Source of the DNA: Arthrobacter sp. OY3WO11 | Lineage (GTDB): Bacteria; Actinomycetota; Actinomycetes; Actinomycetales; Micrococcaceae | NCBI RefSeq assembly: GCF_001641125.1 | Contig: NZ_LWLP01000001.1 | Location: forward strand, 2,342,715-2,406,714 | Direction: 5' to 3' | DNA: 64,000 nucleotides | Notes under the pieces: generated by a model | Database searches by the model: none | Told to the model about the DNA's origin: nothing | Seen by the model: only the letters and a program-made list of their open reading frames with translations | Shown here: piece by piece, positions 20,916-30,899 of the stretch | Numbering within the stretch: the first letter of the stretch is position 1 | How the letters are laid out: the number at the start of each line of letters is the position of its first letter | Program-made: the position numbers and the translations under genes

Positions 20916-22435
20916 ACGATAAGCGCCGGGTTCGCCTGCTGGCAGGACGCATCCTTCGCCGTCTGGTTGACGATGTCCTCCGGGAGCGCGGCTGGAGCCC
21001 CGTACGTGACTCCGGTTGTGAAGTCGGTGCCCAGGAAGACCTGGACACCCGCGATGTTGGGCGCGGGCAGCATCTGCGCAGCAGGGATTCCCAGCACGGC
21101 TGCAACGTCCGCGGCCACGTCCGCGAAGTCCGTGCCGTAGTAAACCACCGATTGCTCCACCGCTGTGGCCTCGAACTGGCCGGCCTGGCTGAACCCGCCC
21201 GAGATCAGGGCCTGCACGATTTCCTGGGCTCGTCCCGGAACGCCGGTGCCGTTGGCCACGGTAACGGGCTGCAGTGATTTGTCGTAAGGCGGGAGCGGAG
21301 GTGCTGTCTCGGTGGGTGCTGTCGTGGGCGGCGCGGAGGTTTCCGCAGGCGACGGGGAAGGTGCCGTCGGATCAGTCAAATCGACGTCCTGCCGCAGGGC
21401 GGCGAACAGTTGGGAACCATTGGGCTCGGCGATCTGCAGCCTATTGGGGTCGGCCAGCGCCGGCGTGGTGGGCACGGCCACGAACGCCACCTTGCTGATG
21501 TCGATGTCCTTGAGCCGGTTGCCGATGGTGAGCAGGCTGGGCACGGAGGCCAGCCCTTCGTCCACGGTCAGGTTCTGGGTGACGACGTCGGCGATCTTGA
21601 GCATCCTGCCGGGATCGGACAGCGTCCCGTCGTCCTTGATCTTGCGGGTCAGGGAGGACAGGAAGCCTTGCTGGGCCTTGATCCGGCCCAAGTCGCCGCC
21701 GTCGGCAAATGCATGGCGCGTCCGCAGGAAGGCAAGGGCCATTTCCCCCTGGACCGCCGACGTGCCCGCGGGCAGCCGGAGGCGCGAATCAGGATCGTAG
21801 ACGGCGTCGCTGATGCACACCTCGACTCCCCCGACAGCGTTGGACAGTTCCTTTACGGCGGTGAAGTCGGCCATCATGAAGTGGTCGACTTCCAGGCCGG
21901 TGAGCTTGTTGACGGTGTCCACGGCGCAGCCGATGCCGGCTTCTGCCATGGCCTCGTTGATCATCACGCCGCTGCGGGCGGGGTACACCTGGTTGGTTTC
22001 TTCATCCTTGCACTGGGGGATATCAACCAGCAGGTCCCGCGGAAAGCTGATGACGCTGACGCGCTTGTTGTCTTCGGAGATGTCCATCATCATCATGACG
22101 TCAGACTTGCCGTAGCCCCTGGAATCGTCCGCGGTGCCGTACTCGGCGTTCTTGCCGTCGCGCGTATCCGAACCAAGGATCAGGATCTGCATCCGTCCGG
22201 TTGCATCGCTCACCTGCTCGTTGTTGCCGCCGCCGGCGTTCAGCGGAGCCTTGGAAAGGTTGCTTTGAAGGCGCAGGAACCAGAAACCTGCAAACGCGAG
22301 GCCGGCGACCATGGCCAGGGAAAGGACACCCGTGACTATCTTCAGCCACGTTGGCATGCCGCGCAGGGCGCCGAGGTGGCGCGCAGCTCCAGGGGTGCCG
22401 TCCGCGTGCCTCGATACTGGTCCCCCGGCTGACAT
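20906..22435 (-). CDS. LytR-CpsA-Psr (LCP) family cell-wall glycopolymer ligase
   Basis: A protein of about 509 aa with a short cytoplasmic N-terminus, one membrane helix (about 35-58), an LCP domain (about 85-280) and a LytR_C domain near the C-terminus (about 385-475). LCP marks include LILGSDTRDG, VISFPRDLLVDIP and LAFLRTRHAF. A linker rich in Pro, Ala and Thr joins the two domains. LCP enzymes attach teichoic acid or arabinogalactan-like polymers to peptidoglycan outside the membrane. ATG 22435 has GGAG six bases upstream and is preferred over 22474. Confidence 0.92.
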   Translation of the reverse strand: MSAGGPVSRHADGTPGAARHLGALRGMPTWLKIVTGVLSLAMVAGLAFAGFWFLRLQSNLSKAPLNAGGGNNEQVSDATGRMQILILGSDTRDGKNAEYGTADDSRGYGKSDVMMMMDISEDNKRVSVISFPRDLLVDIPQCKDEETNQVYPARSGVMINEAMAEAGIGCAVDTVNKLTGLEVDHFMMADFTAVKELSNAVGGVEVCISDAVYDPDSRLRLPAGTSAVQGEMALAFLRTRHAFADGGDLGRIKAQQGFLSSLTRKIKDDGTLSDPGRMLKIADVVTQNLTVDEGLASVPSLLTIGNRLKDIDISKVAFVAVPTTPALADPNRLQIAEPNGSQLFAALRQDVDLTDPTAPSPSPAETSAPPTTAPTETAPPLPPYDKSLQPVTVANGTGVPGRAQEIVQALISGGFSQAGQFEATAVEQSVVYYGTDFADVAADVAAVLGIPAAQMLPAPNIAGVQVFLGTDFTTGVTYGAPAALPEDIVNQTAKDASCQQANPALIVQE

Positions 22436-22571
22436 GTCAGCTCCGTTTTCGCGCTTGTCGCGGCCTAGCCCCACGTGGTGAACCTTCCTCTAAATTCGAA
22501 ATCCGGCCCATTTTAGTGGTCCAGGCTGGGAAATTGCCGGGCGGCCAAGCGGCCGCGCCTTTTCAAAGGGC

Positions 22572-23531
22572 TCAGAAGCCCAGTTTCACCAGCTGTTTCG
22601 GGTCACGCTGCCAGTCCTTCGCCACCTTCACGTGGAGGTCCAAGTAGATGCGTGTACCCAGGAGCGCCTCGATGCCCTTGCGCGCATTGGTGCCCACCTC
22701 ACGCAACCGGCTGCCGCCCTTGCCGATGATAATTGCTTTTTGGGAGGGACGCTCAACGTAAAGGTTGACCCGCACGTCGAGCAGCGGGCTGTCTTCGGGC
22801 CGGTCCTCCCGGGGAACGATTTCCTCCACCACCACAGCGAGCGAGTGCGGCAGCTCATCCCGGACGCCTTCGAGTGCCGCTTCGCGGATAAGTTCCGCCA
22901 CCATCACGGCTTCCGGCTCGTCGGTGAGTTCACCGTCCGGGTACAGCGGAGGCGACGGCGGCATGTGGCTGATGAGCACGTCGGCGACGGTGTCCACCTG
23001 GAAGCCGTCGGTAGCGGAGACAGGAACGATGTCCTTCCAGCCTTCCTCCCCCAGCACTTCCCGGCCCAGGGCGGCCACCGCCAGGAGCTGTTCTGTCAGT
23101 GCCTGGCGGTCCACAGTGTCGGCTTTGGTGACGATGGCGATCACCGGCTTGCGGCCCACGGCGGCCAGCTGGGCGGCGATGAACTTATCCCCGGGGCCGA
23201 TCTTCTCATTGGCGGGGAGGCAGAACCCTATCGCATCCACCTCGGCCAGCGTGTCCGCAACGAGGTCGTTCAGTCGCTTGCCCAGGAGGGTGCGGGGGCG
23301 GTGCAGCCCTGGCGTGTCCACCAGGATCAGCTGCGCATCCTGCCGGTGGACGATGCCGCGGATGGTGTGCCGGGTGGTCTGGGGCTTGGCGGACGTAATG
23401 GCCACCTTCTTGCCCACCAGCGCATTGGTCAGGGTGGACTTGCCCGCGTTGGGCCGGCCCACCAGGACCGAGAACCCTGCGCGGAAACCGCCGAAATCGT
23501 CGTGGCTCTCGGCCTTATTTTTCTTGCTCAC
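22572..23531 (-). CDS. era: GTPase Era
   Basis: A 319-aa ribosome-assembly GTPase that binds the 3' end of 16S rRNA. G motifs are VGRPNAGKST (G1), VDTPGLHRPR (G3) and IVTKADTVD (G4). A KH RNA-binding domain with IIGKGGSRLREVG fills the C-terminus. The start is GTG 23531, with GGGAG eight bases upstream and a 17-base overlap with the end of the upstream CBS-domain gene. It is the last gene of the phoH-ybeY-corC-era cluster. Confidence 0.96.
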   Translation of the reverse strand: MSKKNKAESHDDFGGFRAGFSVLVGRPNAGKSTLTNALVGKKVAITSAKPQTTRHTIRGIVHRQDAQLILVDTPGLHRPRTLLGKRLNDLVADTLAEVDAIGFCLPANEKIGPGDKFIAAQLAAVGRKPVIAIVTKADTVDRQALTEQLLAVAALGREVLGEEGWKDIVPVSATDGFQVDTVADVLISHMPPSPPLYPDGELTDEPEAVMVAELIREAALEGVRDELPHSLAVVVEEIVPREDRPEDSPLLDVRVNLYVERPSQKAIIIGKGGSRLREVGTNARKGIEALLGTRIYLDLHVKVAKDWQRDPKQLVKLGF

Positions 23532-24846
23532 GTGAAACTCCCTGCTGGGTTGCTTCCGCCTCTTGGAAGAGGTCCTCAAGGTCAGTGTCTTCTTTTGCCA
23601 CCCGCGCCGCAATGATATGGCTGACGCGGTTGCGGCGGCCTTCCAGCCGGTCAGCCCGCAGGGACACGCCCTGCACTTCCACCGTGCTTCCCACGATGGG
23701 TACGCGGCCCAGCGCTTTTGCGAGCAGCCCGCCAACGGTGTTCACTTCGTCATCATCCAGTTCGATGTCGAAGAGCTCACCCAGGTCATCGATGCCCATG
23801 CGGGCGCTGACCCGGTAGGAGCCGTCGCCGAGCTCCACGGCCTCGGCGCTTTCGGTGTCGTACTCGTCCACGATTTCACCCACGATTTCCTCGATGAGGT
23901 CCTCCAGGGTGACCAGTCCGGCGGTTCCGCCGTACTCGTCGATCACGATGGCAACGTGCGTGGATTCCTTCTGGAGCTCCCGGAGCAGGTCGCTGACGGG
24001 CTTCGATTCCGGCACGTACCGCACTTCCCGGGCGAGCGACTCCACCAGCGGCGGTTCCTCGTGGGGTGCCAGTTCGTGGATGACGGCGGCAACGTCCTTC
24101 AGGTAGATGATGCCAAGGATTTGGTCCGTACTTTCGCCGATGACCGGAATCCTGGAATAGCCGGAGCGGAGGAAGAGGGACATTGCCTGGCGCAGGCTGG
24201 ATCCCGCCTCGATGGTGAGGATGTCCGTTCGCGGCACCATCACGGCACGGACCAGTGTGTCTCCGAAGTCGAAGACGGACTGGATCATTTCCGCTTCGGT
24301 GTCCTCGATCATGTCGGACTCGCTGGCGCGTTCCACAAGTTCACGGAATTCCTGCTCGCTGAAGAACGCCTCGTCCCCGCCGGGGGCACCGGGTGCAGCC
24401 GTGCTGCCAAGGCTGACGAGCCAGCCGGGGATCGGCCCCAGGACCCAGGTCAGGAAACGGATCATCGGAGCGGTGGAGCGAACCACGGCCGCCGAATGGA
24501 GCCTGCCGAGCTGGCGGGGGGAAACACCCACGATGACAAAGCCCAGCAAGGCCATGATGCCGGTTGCGGCAAGGCCTGCCAGCCACACGTTGTCCAGCAG
24601 GCTGTAGAGCAGCACGGCGACGGCGACGGCGGATGCCATCTCGAACCAGATGCGCCAGAACCGCAGCGCCCTGATATGTGCCACTGGGTGGGAGAGGATC
24701 TGCCGCAGGGCGGTCCCGCGGCTCTTAAGCAGGGCGTCTTCCGCGTCATGCCGCGGAATGAAGTTGAAGGCGGCCTCGGCCGCGGTCAATACGGCCGCAA
24801 CAGCCAGGAAAGCCAAGGCCATTGCGACAAGGAGCAGAGGCGTCAC
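23515..24846 (-). CDS. hemolysin C/CorC family protein (CNNM and CBS domains)
   Basis: A 443-aa membrane protein. The N-terminal CNNM (DUF21) domain has about four membrane helices (residues 1-150). Two CBS domains follow (about 205-325; motifs MVPRTDILTIE and VVIDEYGGTAGLVTLEDL), then a CorC/HlyC C-terminal domain. Relatives act in magnesium or cobalt efflux or resistance. The GTG start overlaps the ybeY stop by four bases (GTGA). The 'hemolysin' label is historical and no toxin role is implied. Confidence 0.9.
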   Translation of the reverse strand: MTPLLLVAMALAFLAVAAVLTAAEAAFNFIPRHDAEDALLKSRGTALRQILSHPVAHIRALRFWRIWFEMASAVAVAVLLYSLLDNVWLAGLAATGIMALLGFVIVGVSPRQLGRLHSAAVVRSTAPMIRFLTWVLGPIPGWLVSLGSTAAPGAPGGDEAFFSEQEFRELVERASESDMIEDTEAEMIQSVFDFGDTLVRAVMVPRTDILTIEAGSSLRQAMSLFLRSGYSRIPVIGESTDQILGIIYLKDVAAVIHELAPHEEPPLVESLAREVRYVPESKPVSDLLRELQKESTHVAIVIDEYGGTAGLVTLEDLIEEIVGEIVDEYDTESAEAVELGDGSYRVSARMGIDDLGELFDIELDDDEVNTVGGLLAKALGRVPIVGSTVEVQGVSLRADRLEGRRNRVSHIIAARVAKEDTDLEDLFQEAEATQQGVSREQEK

Positions 24847-25316
24847 TGGGTGGTCTCGGCGGGCGCTTCTTTGCCGGTGAAGCCGGACAGCAGCTCACGC
24901 TGGAGCCCGAACATCTCGGCCTTCTCCTCGGGCTCCGCATGGTCGTATCCGAGCAGGTGGAGGATCCCGTGCGTGGTCAGCAGGAGCATCTCATCCTGCA
25001 GTGAGTGGCCGGCGTTCTTGGCCTGCACCCGGGCAACCTGCGGGCAGATGGCAATGTCACCGAGCATGCCCTGGGGGGTGGGTCGGTCCGGCGTTCCGGG
25101 GGTCAGTTCGTCCATGGGAACGGAGAGGACATCGGTGGAGCCGGGCTCATCCATCAGCTCGATGTGAAGCTTCTCCATTGCGGGCTCGTCCACCAGCAGG
25201 ACGGACAGTTCGGCCTGCGGATGGATATACAGCTGCTCAAAAACATACCGGGACAACGCCACGATCTCCGCTTCGTCCACCTGGACGCCGGACTCATTGT
25301 TGACCTCGATGCTCAC
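24843..25316 (-). CDS. ybeY: endoribonuclease YbeY (16S rRNA 3'-end maturation)
   Basis: A 157-aa zinc RNase in ribosome maturation and quality control. The three-histidine metal motif is HGILHLLGYDH, near residue 118. The preceding block ELSVLLVDEPAMEKLH is also typical. The GTG start overlaps the phoH stop by four bases, and its own stop overlaps the next gene in the same way, so the cluster is translationally coupled. Confidence 0.95.
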   Translation of the reverse strand: MSIEVNNESGVQVDEAEIVALSRYVFEQLYIHPQAELSVLLVDEPAMEKLHIELMDEPGSTDVLSVPMDELTPGTPDRPTPQGMLGDIAICPQVARVQAKNAGHSLQDEMLLLTTHGILHLLGYDHAEPEEKAEMFGLQRELLSGFTGKEAPAETTQ

Positions 25317-26401
25317 GCGTGTTCCCCCCGTTTGGCGGCGCCCGCCGAATGTTTTACCCGGCTGCGCTGGGTTTCATCCCAGATGCTGTAGGCATTGACA
25401 ATGTCGCCCACCAGCCTGTGCCTGACGACGTCTGCGGCATCAAGGACCGAGAAGCTGACGCCCTCGATGCCCTGGAGGATTTCCTCCACGATGCGGAGTC
25501 CGGAGCGGGTGCCGAAAGGCAGGTCAACCTGGGTGACGTCGCCGGTGACCACCATCTTGGAACCGAAGCCAAGGCGGGTCAGGAACATCTTCATCTGCTC
25601 CGGCGTGGTGTTCTGCGCCTCGTCAAGGATGATGAAGGCGTCATTGAGCGTCCGGCCGCGCATGTAGGCGAGGGGCGCCACTTCAATGGTGCCTGCCGCC
25701 ATCAGCCGGGGGATGGACTCGGGGTCCATCATGTCGTGCAGGGCATCGTAGAGCGGGCGCAGGTATGGATCGATCTTGTCGCTCAGGGTCCCGGGGAGGA
25801 AGCCCAACCGCTCCCCCGCCTCAACGGCGGGGCGGGTCAGGATGATGCGGCTGACCTCCTTTTGCTGCAGTGCCTGGACGGCCTTAGCCATCGCGAGGTA
25901 GGTCTTGCCTGTGCCTGCCGGACCGATGCCGAAAATCACCGTGTTGGTGTCGATGGAGTCAACGTAGGTCTTCTGGTTCAGCGTCTTCGGGCGGATGGTT
26001 TTTCCGCGGCTGGACAGGATGTCATGGGTCAGTACGTCCACGGGGTTCTGCAGCGACTGGGTACGGAGCAGCGCAACAAGCTGCTGCAGCACTGCCGGGC
26101 TGATCACCGTGCCGCGGGCCACCAGCCCACGGACCTCGTGGAGGAGGCGCATGATGCGGGGAACGTCGCTGGCAGGCCCGGTGATGGAGAGCTCATTTCC
26201 GCGGACATGGAAGTTGACGGCCGGAAACTGTTCCTCGATGTACCGCAGTGCCTCATCGTGGCTGCCCAGGGACTGGACCATCTGGTCGGAGTTGTCGAAA
26301 AGGACTACCTCGGTACGGCTGCCGGGGAGGGAATGGGGAAATTCCCCCGCAGCGCCTTCTCCCGTGTTGAGCCGGCGCTTGCCATTCGCTGATTCAGTCA
26401 T
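25313..26401 (-). CDS. phoH: PhoH-like ATPase
   Basis: A 362-aa ATPase of the PhoH family, related to RNA helicase-type P-loop proteins. The Walker A motif is GPAGTGKTYLA, near 165, and the Walker B/DEAQ motif is FIILDEAQNTT. The N-terminal ~100 residues are the usual PhoH-N region. I chose ATG 26401 (MTESANGKRR); frame continues far upstream but without family resemblance. It leads the phoH-ybeY-corC-era operon. The cellular role is thought to be in RNA metabolism alongside YbeY. Confidence 0.92.
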   Translation of the reverse strand: MTESANGKRRLNTGEGAAGEFPHSLPGSRTEVVLFDNSDQMVQSLGSHDEALRYIEEQFPAVNFHVRGNELSITGPASDVPRIMRLLHEVRGLVARGTVISPAVLQQLVALLRTQSLQNPVDVLTHDILSSRGKTIRPKTLNQKTYVDSIDTNTVIFGIGPAGTGKTYLAMAKAVQALQQKEVSRIILTRPAVEAGERLGFLPGTLSDKIDPYLRPLYDALHDMMDPESIPRLMAAGTIEVAPLAYMRGRTLNDAFIILDEAQNTTPEQMKMFLTRLGFGSKMVVTGDVTQVDLPFGTRSGLRIVEEILQGIEGVSFSVLDAADVVRHRLVGDIVNAYSIWDETQRSRVKHSAGAAKRGEHA

Positions 26402-26727
26402 AGTGATGGCCCGCAGGCCCGTGATCCCCTCAAAGTACCGAACAATTCCCGCTGCTGGCGGCCGACGACCTTGCGCTTGGGCGATGGACCGGTTGCGCCT
26501 TGACCAGCGTCCCTCCATCTTACGCCAGGACCGCATCAACCTCTGAAAGGGGAAAGGCATGGACACCTCGGGAAACATGGGCGGCGCTGCCGGTTCCGCC
26601 ATTAGGTATCGTTCCCGTTGCAGTTCGTCCCGTAGGCCCGTATCCGGCCTTGCTGCTCCGGGCCCTGTGCCATGCTGGAAATCCAGCCACTGCTGGATCC
26701 GCCGCTTGGGGGAGCGGCCCGCCATTC
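26402..26727. other. non-coding divergent region between phoH and the GerMN gene
   Basis: Some 326 bases lie between two divergent genes. Long open frames run through it on both strands, but they look like high-GC read-through and have no recognised domain. It should carry promoters for both sides; I found no convincing -35/-10 pair or repeat. Confidence 0.5.
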
Positions 26728-27696
26728 ATGAAAGGACAGGCAACAAACGTGCCGGAATCTGCTGCGCCCCGCAGGGCAGGACGACGTGGCGGCATTGTGC
26801 GCCCTGCCGTCGTGGCAGTGGTTCTGATGGCGGCTCCGTTCCTGACGGGCTGCCTGGCCGAGCCGGATCCTTCCCCCACCGCCGTTCTGGGCTCCGGCCC
26901 TGCCGCCACCGGCACGGCGCCTTCCACGAGCGCCCCTCTCGAAACCACGCAGTCGTCCAACAAAGCGCCGGTCTACTGGATTGGCCGGAGCAACAGCAGC
27001 ATCTTTCTTTACCGGGAATTCAGGGATGTGCCTGAGCAGGAGAATCCGGTGACCCGGGCCTTGCGGGCCATGATGTCGGACAAGCCGCTTGACCCGGATT
27101 TCTTTACGCCCTGGCAGAATCCCGGCAAGCTGGCCACGTCCATTTCCGGCAAGGACGTCATCACGGTGGATGTGTCCGAGGACGCCTTCAACAGCAACCT
27201 TGACGCCGACATGGCCGGCCGCGCTGTCCAGCAGCTTGTCTATACGGCCAGCGCTGCTGCGGCCAGTTCAGGGCTCATCGATTCCGGGCAGCAGATTCGC
27301 GTGCGGATCCTGGTGGACGGGCACACGGACTACGTTGCTTTCGGACATGTCCAGCTGGGTGACCTTATGACCAGGTCCGCCGGCATGGTGGCCCCCGTGT
27401 GGATCATTGATCCGCAGGAGAACACGGAGGTTGCCGCCGGGAGCGTCAAGATCACCGGCCGCAGCACCCTTTCCGGGGGCAAGCTCCGCTGGCAGATCCT
27501 GCGGGCCGAGGAGGATGGCACCAAGGTCCCGTTCCTGACTGGGGAAACGACTGCAGCCGCCGAGCCGGGCCAGGCAGGACTGTTTACGCTTGCCCTCACG
27601 CTGCCGGCCGGAGACTACGAGCTGAAGGTGGCCCAGGCCGGTACCGGCGATCAGCCGGACCAGAATGAGGACTCGCGGGCTTTTAACGTCCGCTAG
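26728..27696 (+). CDS. GerMN and Gmad2 domain lipoprotein
   Basis: A lipoprotein of about 322 aa. The signal peptide ends in lipobox FLTGC (Cys near residue 50), followed by a Ser/Thr/Pro-rich linker. The GerMN domain runs from about 80 to 205 (YWIGRSNSSIFLYREF to FGHVQLGDLMTRS) and an Ig-like Gmad2 domain from about 215 to 320. These domains occur in spore germination proteins, but are also common in non-sporulating actinobacteria at the cell surface. ATG 26728 has GGGGGAG upstream; GTG 26749 is an alternative. Function unknown. Confidence 0.85.
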   Translation: MKGQATNVPESAAPRRAGRRGGIVRPAVVAVVLMAAPFLTGCLAEPDPSPTAVLGSGPAATGTAPSTSAPLETTQSSNKAPVYWIGRSNSSIFLYREFRDVPEQENPVTRALRAMMSDKPLDPDFFTPWQNPGKLATSISGKDVITVDVSEDAFNSNLDADMAGRAVQQLVYTASAAAASSGLIDSGQQIRVRILVDGHTDYVAFGHVQLGDLMTRSAGMVAPVWIIDPQENTEVAAGSVKITGRSTLSGGKLRWQILRAEEDGTKVPFLTGETTAAAEPGQAGLFTLALTLPAGDYELKVAQAGTGDQPDQNEDSRAFNVR

Positions 27697-27718
27697 TTTA
27701 CCGGCCAGGCCGGGAGGT

Positions 27719-28498
27719 TCAGGGAGAGGGTACGGTCCAGCGGCCCAGGACATCGCTGGCAAGCACGACGGCGGCCGGTCCGGCAGTTGAAGAGCGCAGT
27801 ACGTGGTGCCCCAGCAGGGCGGTGACGGCGCCCTTTCCGCAGAGCCTGGTGACCTCCCTGGGGCTGATGCCGCCTTCCGGCCCGACGATCAGCAGCACCT
27901 CGCGGGGTTCCATTGCCTCCGCGTCCAGCGAGGCTTCCAGTACGGTGCGCAGGGGGCGCACGGCGTCCTCGTGGAGGATGACCGCCAGCCCTGCGGCCTC
28001 CACGAGGCCGGCCAGCGCGGCAGTGTCGACGGCGGGCCGCACCTCGGGGACCCATGCGCGGCGCGCCTGCTTGGCTGCGGCCGTCACCACCGACTGCCAC
28101 TTCGCGTGGGCCTTCGCTGCCCGGTCGCCCTTCCATCGCACGATGGACCGTTCGGACTGCCAGGGAATGACGGCGTCGATCCCGAGTTCAGTGGCCGTTT
28201 CAATGGCGAGTTCATCCCTGTCGCCCTTGGCCAGGGCCTGCACCAGCACCAGCCTCGTGGCCGGCCGCTCCTCAACAGCCAGGGAGGCGCACTCCACCTC
28301 GAGGCCTGCGGGCGACGCCGCAACCACCCGTCCGCTCATCCGCGTCCCGGCGCCGTCAACAATGTCGACGGGCTCACCGGGGGTGAGCCGCTTGACCGTG
28401 ACAGCGTGGCGCGCCTCGGTCCCCTCGAGGACAAAGGCCCGCCCCACCGTCATGTGGTCAAGCGACCCGGGCGTAGTGAAAAAGACAGGGTTGCTCAC
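27719..28498 (-). CDS. rsmE: 16S rRNA (uracil(1498)-N(3))-methyltransferase
   Basis: A 259-aa SPOUT methyltransferase that makes m3U1498 in 16S rRNA. The N-terminal PUA-like part is residues 1-75. The SAM-binding knot is marked by LLIVGPEGGISPREV near 210 and the C-terminal LRSSTAGPAAV. It starts two bases after the dnaJ stop, in the common order hrcA-dnaJ-rsmE. It converges on the GerMN gene with 22 bases between stops. Confidence 0.94.
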   Translation of the reverse strand: MSNPVFFTTPGSLDHMTVGRAFVLEGTEARHAVTVKRLTPGEPVDIVDGAGTRMSGRVVAASPAGLEVECASLAVEERPATRLVLVQALAKGDRDELAIETATELGIDAVIPWQSERSIVRWKGDRAAKAHAKWQSVVTAAAKQARRAWVPEVRPAVDTAALAGLVEAAGLAVILHEDAVRPLRTVLEASLDAEAMEPREVLLIVGPEGGISPREVTRLCGKGAVTALLGHHVLRSSTAGPAAVVLASDVLGRWTVPSP

Positions 28499-28500
28499 CG

Positions 28501-29628
28501 CTACAGGTTACCGAGCCGGTCCCGGAGCTTGGCGAACATGCCGCCGCTGGCTGCAAGCTTGCCCTCGGTAATCTGCTCACCGCGCATCTTGGCCAGCTGC
28601 CGCAGGAGCTCTTCCTGGGCGGCATCAAGCTTGGCGGGCGTCTCCACCTGGAGGTGCACCTTGAGGTCACCGCGGCCGTAGCCGCGCAGGTGGGTCACGC
28701 CAAGTCCACGAAGAGTGATGATCTCCCCGGACTGGGTCCCGGGCTTGACGTCAATTTCCTGTGAACCGTCGAACGTCTCCAGGCTCACTTCGGTGCCCAG
28801 GGCGGCCGCCGTCATCGGAATGTGCAGGGTGGCATGGAGATCGTCGTTGTCGCGCACGTAGGTGGCGTCGTTGTTCACGCGGATCTCAACATACAGGTCA
28901 CCGGACGGTCCGCCGGCCGGGCCTGCCTCGCCCTGGCCGGAAAGCTGGATACGCGTTCCCGTGGCTACGCCGGCAGGAACCTTGATGGTCAGCGAACGGC
29001 GGCTCCGGATGCGCCCCTGTCCAGTGCACTCGTTGCACGGGTCCTTGATAACGGTGCCGAAGCCTTCGCAGGTTCCGCACGGGGCTGCGGTCATGACCTG
29101 TCCCAGGATGGAACGGACGGCGCGCTGGACCTGGCCGCTGCCGCCGCAGATGTCGCAGCGTTCAGGATGGCTGCCGGGCTGGCAGCAGGAACCCTCGCAG
29201 GTTGGGCACGTGACGGCGGTGTTCACGTCGAGCTTCTTGTTGACACCGAACACAGCGTCGCGGAGTTCGATCCGGACGCTGATGAGGGCGTCCTGCCCGC
29301 GCCGCACGCGGGAGGCCGGGCCGGTGGAACCGCCGGCACCAAAGAAGGTGTCGAAAATGTCCTGGAAGGCGAAGCCCTGGCCAGCGTATCCGCCGCCGCC
29401 GAAGCCGTTGTCCGTCCCGTTTTCGTTGCCCGTGGTGTCGTAGACCCGGCGTTTCTGCGGATCCGACAGGACTTCGTAGGCGTGGGTTACTGCCTTGAAG
29501 CGGTCCGACGCATCCTCACCCGGGTTAACATCCGGGTGCAGGGTGCGTGCCAGCTTGCGGTAGGCCTTCTTGATCTCTTCTCCCGTGGCCTCCGGTGAGA
29601 CTCCAAGGACGTCGTAGTGGCTGCTCAA
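28501..29628 (-). CDS. dnaJ: chaperone DnaJ (type I)
   Basis: A 375-aa Hsp40. The J domain has the HPD motif in [11 protein letters not shown] (about residue 32). A Gly/Phe-rich region (about 75-110) follows, then four zinc-binding repeats ([32 protein letters not shown]) and a C-terminal substrate domain. The first repeat ends in SC rather than the usual GxG. It follows hrcA, so it is probably under CIRCE control as DnaJ2-type copies are in actinobacteria. Confidence 0.95.
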   Translation of the reverse strand: MSSHYDVLGVSPEATGEEIKKAYRKLARTLHPDVNPGEDASDRFKAVTHAYEVLSDPQKRRVYDTTGNENGTDNGFGGGGYAGQGFAFQDIFDTFFGAGGSTGPASRVRRGQDALISVRIELRDAVFGVNKKLDVNTAVTCPTCEGSCCQPGSHPERCDICGGSGQVQRAVRSILGQVMTAAPCGTCEGFGTVIKDPCNECTGQGRIRSRRSLTIKVPAGVATGTRIQLSGQGEAGPAGGPSGDLYVEIRVNNDATYVRDNDDLHATLHIPMTAAALGTEVSLETFDGSQEIDVKPGTQSGEIITLRGLGVTHLRGYGRGDLKVHLQVETPAKLDAAQEELLRQLAKMRGEQITEGKLAASGGMFAKLRDRLGNL

Positions 29629-29709
29629 AGTTCGTATCTCTTCCTTGTTGTACTGCCTGCAGTTGGACTGCCGGAAATGCTGTGTGTGTCCAGTGGCCCG
29701 GGGTGGAAC

Positions 29710-30723
29710 TCAGGGGCCCAGGATCCGGGAAAGGTAGCGGGCAACGGCCCTGACGGCGGCCATGGTGGTGGGATAGTCCATCCGTGTTGGCCCCAGAATG
29801 CCAATCTTCGCTGCACTGTCCGGGCCGTAGCCGGTGGCCACGACCGATGCCTCGGCAAGTCCGTCGTAGGGATTCTCGCGGCCGATGCTGACAGCCACCC
29901 CGCGGTGGTCCTGCGCCATCTCGCTCAGCAGGCGGAGCATGACCACCTGCTCCTCAAGGGCTTCCAGCACCGGGCCGATGCTCAGCGGGAAGTCCACGTT
30001 GGACCTCGCCAGGTTCGCGGTGCCCGCCATGACCATGCGTTCCTCACGGCTGCTCTGGGCCAGGGCTTCCAGGCCGATAGCGAGGGCCTGGGCCGCCTGC
30101 CTCTGCCCCGGGGCGGCCGTGGCCACCACTGCAGGCAGCGACTGGGCGAGCTGGCTCAGCGGCGTTCCGGCAAGCGATCCGAGGAACCGTGCCCTGAGGC
30201 CCGCCAGGGCCTCGTCCCCCAGGTCCTGGCCGACGTCGATAACCCGCTGCTCCACCTTGCCGCTGTTGGCGATCAACACCACCAGCACCTTCCGCGGGGC
30301 GAGGAGGACGAATTCGATATGCCGGACCAGGGCCCTGCTCAGGTGCGGGTACTGGACCACGGCAACCTGGTTGGTCAGCTGGGACAGTAGCCGGACGGTG
30401 CGGTCCAGGACATCGTCCAGGTCATCCGATCCCTCCAGCAGTGACTGGATGGCGCGGCGCTCCGCCGGGGAGAGCGGCTTGACGGCAGAGATCTGGTCCA
30501 CGAAGAGCCGGTATCCCTTGTCTGTGGGGATTCGCCCGGCGCTGGTGTGCGGAGCCGTGATCAGGCCCTCTTCCTCCAGGGCTGCCATGTCATTCCTGAT
30601 GGTTGCGCTGGACACACCCAGATGATGGCGCTCCACCAGGGCTTTGGACCCCACGGGTTCGCGGGAATGGACGTAGTCCTCCACGATGGCACGGAGTACT
30701 TCAAGTTTGCGTGGCTCGCTCAC
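29710..30723 (-). CDS. hrcA: heat-inducible transcription repressor HrcA
   Basis: A 337-aa repressor of heat-shock genes. The N-terminal winged helix starts [17 protein letters not shown] and contains [20 protein letters not shown]. The GAF-like middle and C-terminal dimer region fill the rest. GTG 30723 is the family start; the frame upstream is unrelated. A CIRCE element lies about 60 bases upstream, so hrcA regulates itself and dnaJ. Confidence 0.95.
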   Translation of the reverse strand: MSEPRKLEVLRAIVEDYVHSREPVGSKALVERHHLGVSSATIRNDMAALEEEGLITAPHTSAGRIPTDKGYRLFVDQISAVKPLSPAERRAIQSLLEGSDDLDDVLDRTVRLLSQLTNQVAVVQYPHLSRALVRHIEFVLLAPRKVLVVLIANSGKVEQRVIDVGQDLGDEALAGLRARFLGSLAGTPLSQLAQSLPAVVATAAPGQRQAAQALAIGLEALAQSSREERMVMAGTANLARSNVDFPLSIGPVLEALEEQVVMLRLLSEMAQDHRGVAVSIGRENPYDGLAEASVVATGYGPDSAAKIGILGPTRMDYPTTMAAVRAVARYLSRILGP

Positions 30724-30782
30724 ACTCCACCTCCATCCAGGGTTTGGGGCGGTCGCGCCGCCTGCACTGTGCCGCTCATCGT

Positions 30783-30809
30783 TTAGCACTCGACATGCCC
30801 AAGTGCTAA
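30783..30809. promoter_or_regulatory. CIRCE operator for HrcA
   Basis: TTAGCACTC, nine bases, AAGTGCTAA: the CIRCE inverted repeat with one mismatch. A CATAAT -10 box on the minus strand (30821-30816) sits just upstream of it, so HrcA bound here would block hrcA-dnaJ-rsmE transcription. Confidence 0.92.
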
Positions 30810-30899
30810 CAGTCTATTATGCCTCTCCCCGTTGCTAGCATTGGTACCGCTCCGGGCGAAATTCCGGACCTGTGATCGAGCGCTAGGCGGAGTTAATCA

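Noticed and set aside
26728-27696. Evidence for sporulation from the GerMN domain
   Set aside because: GerMN/Gmad2 lipoproteins occur in many non-sporulating actinobacteria, and no other sporulation gene is present.
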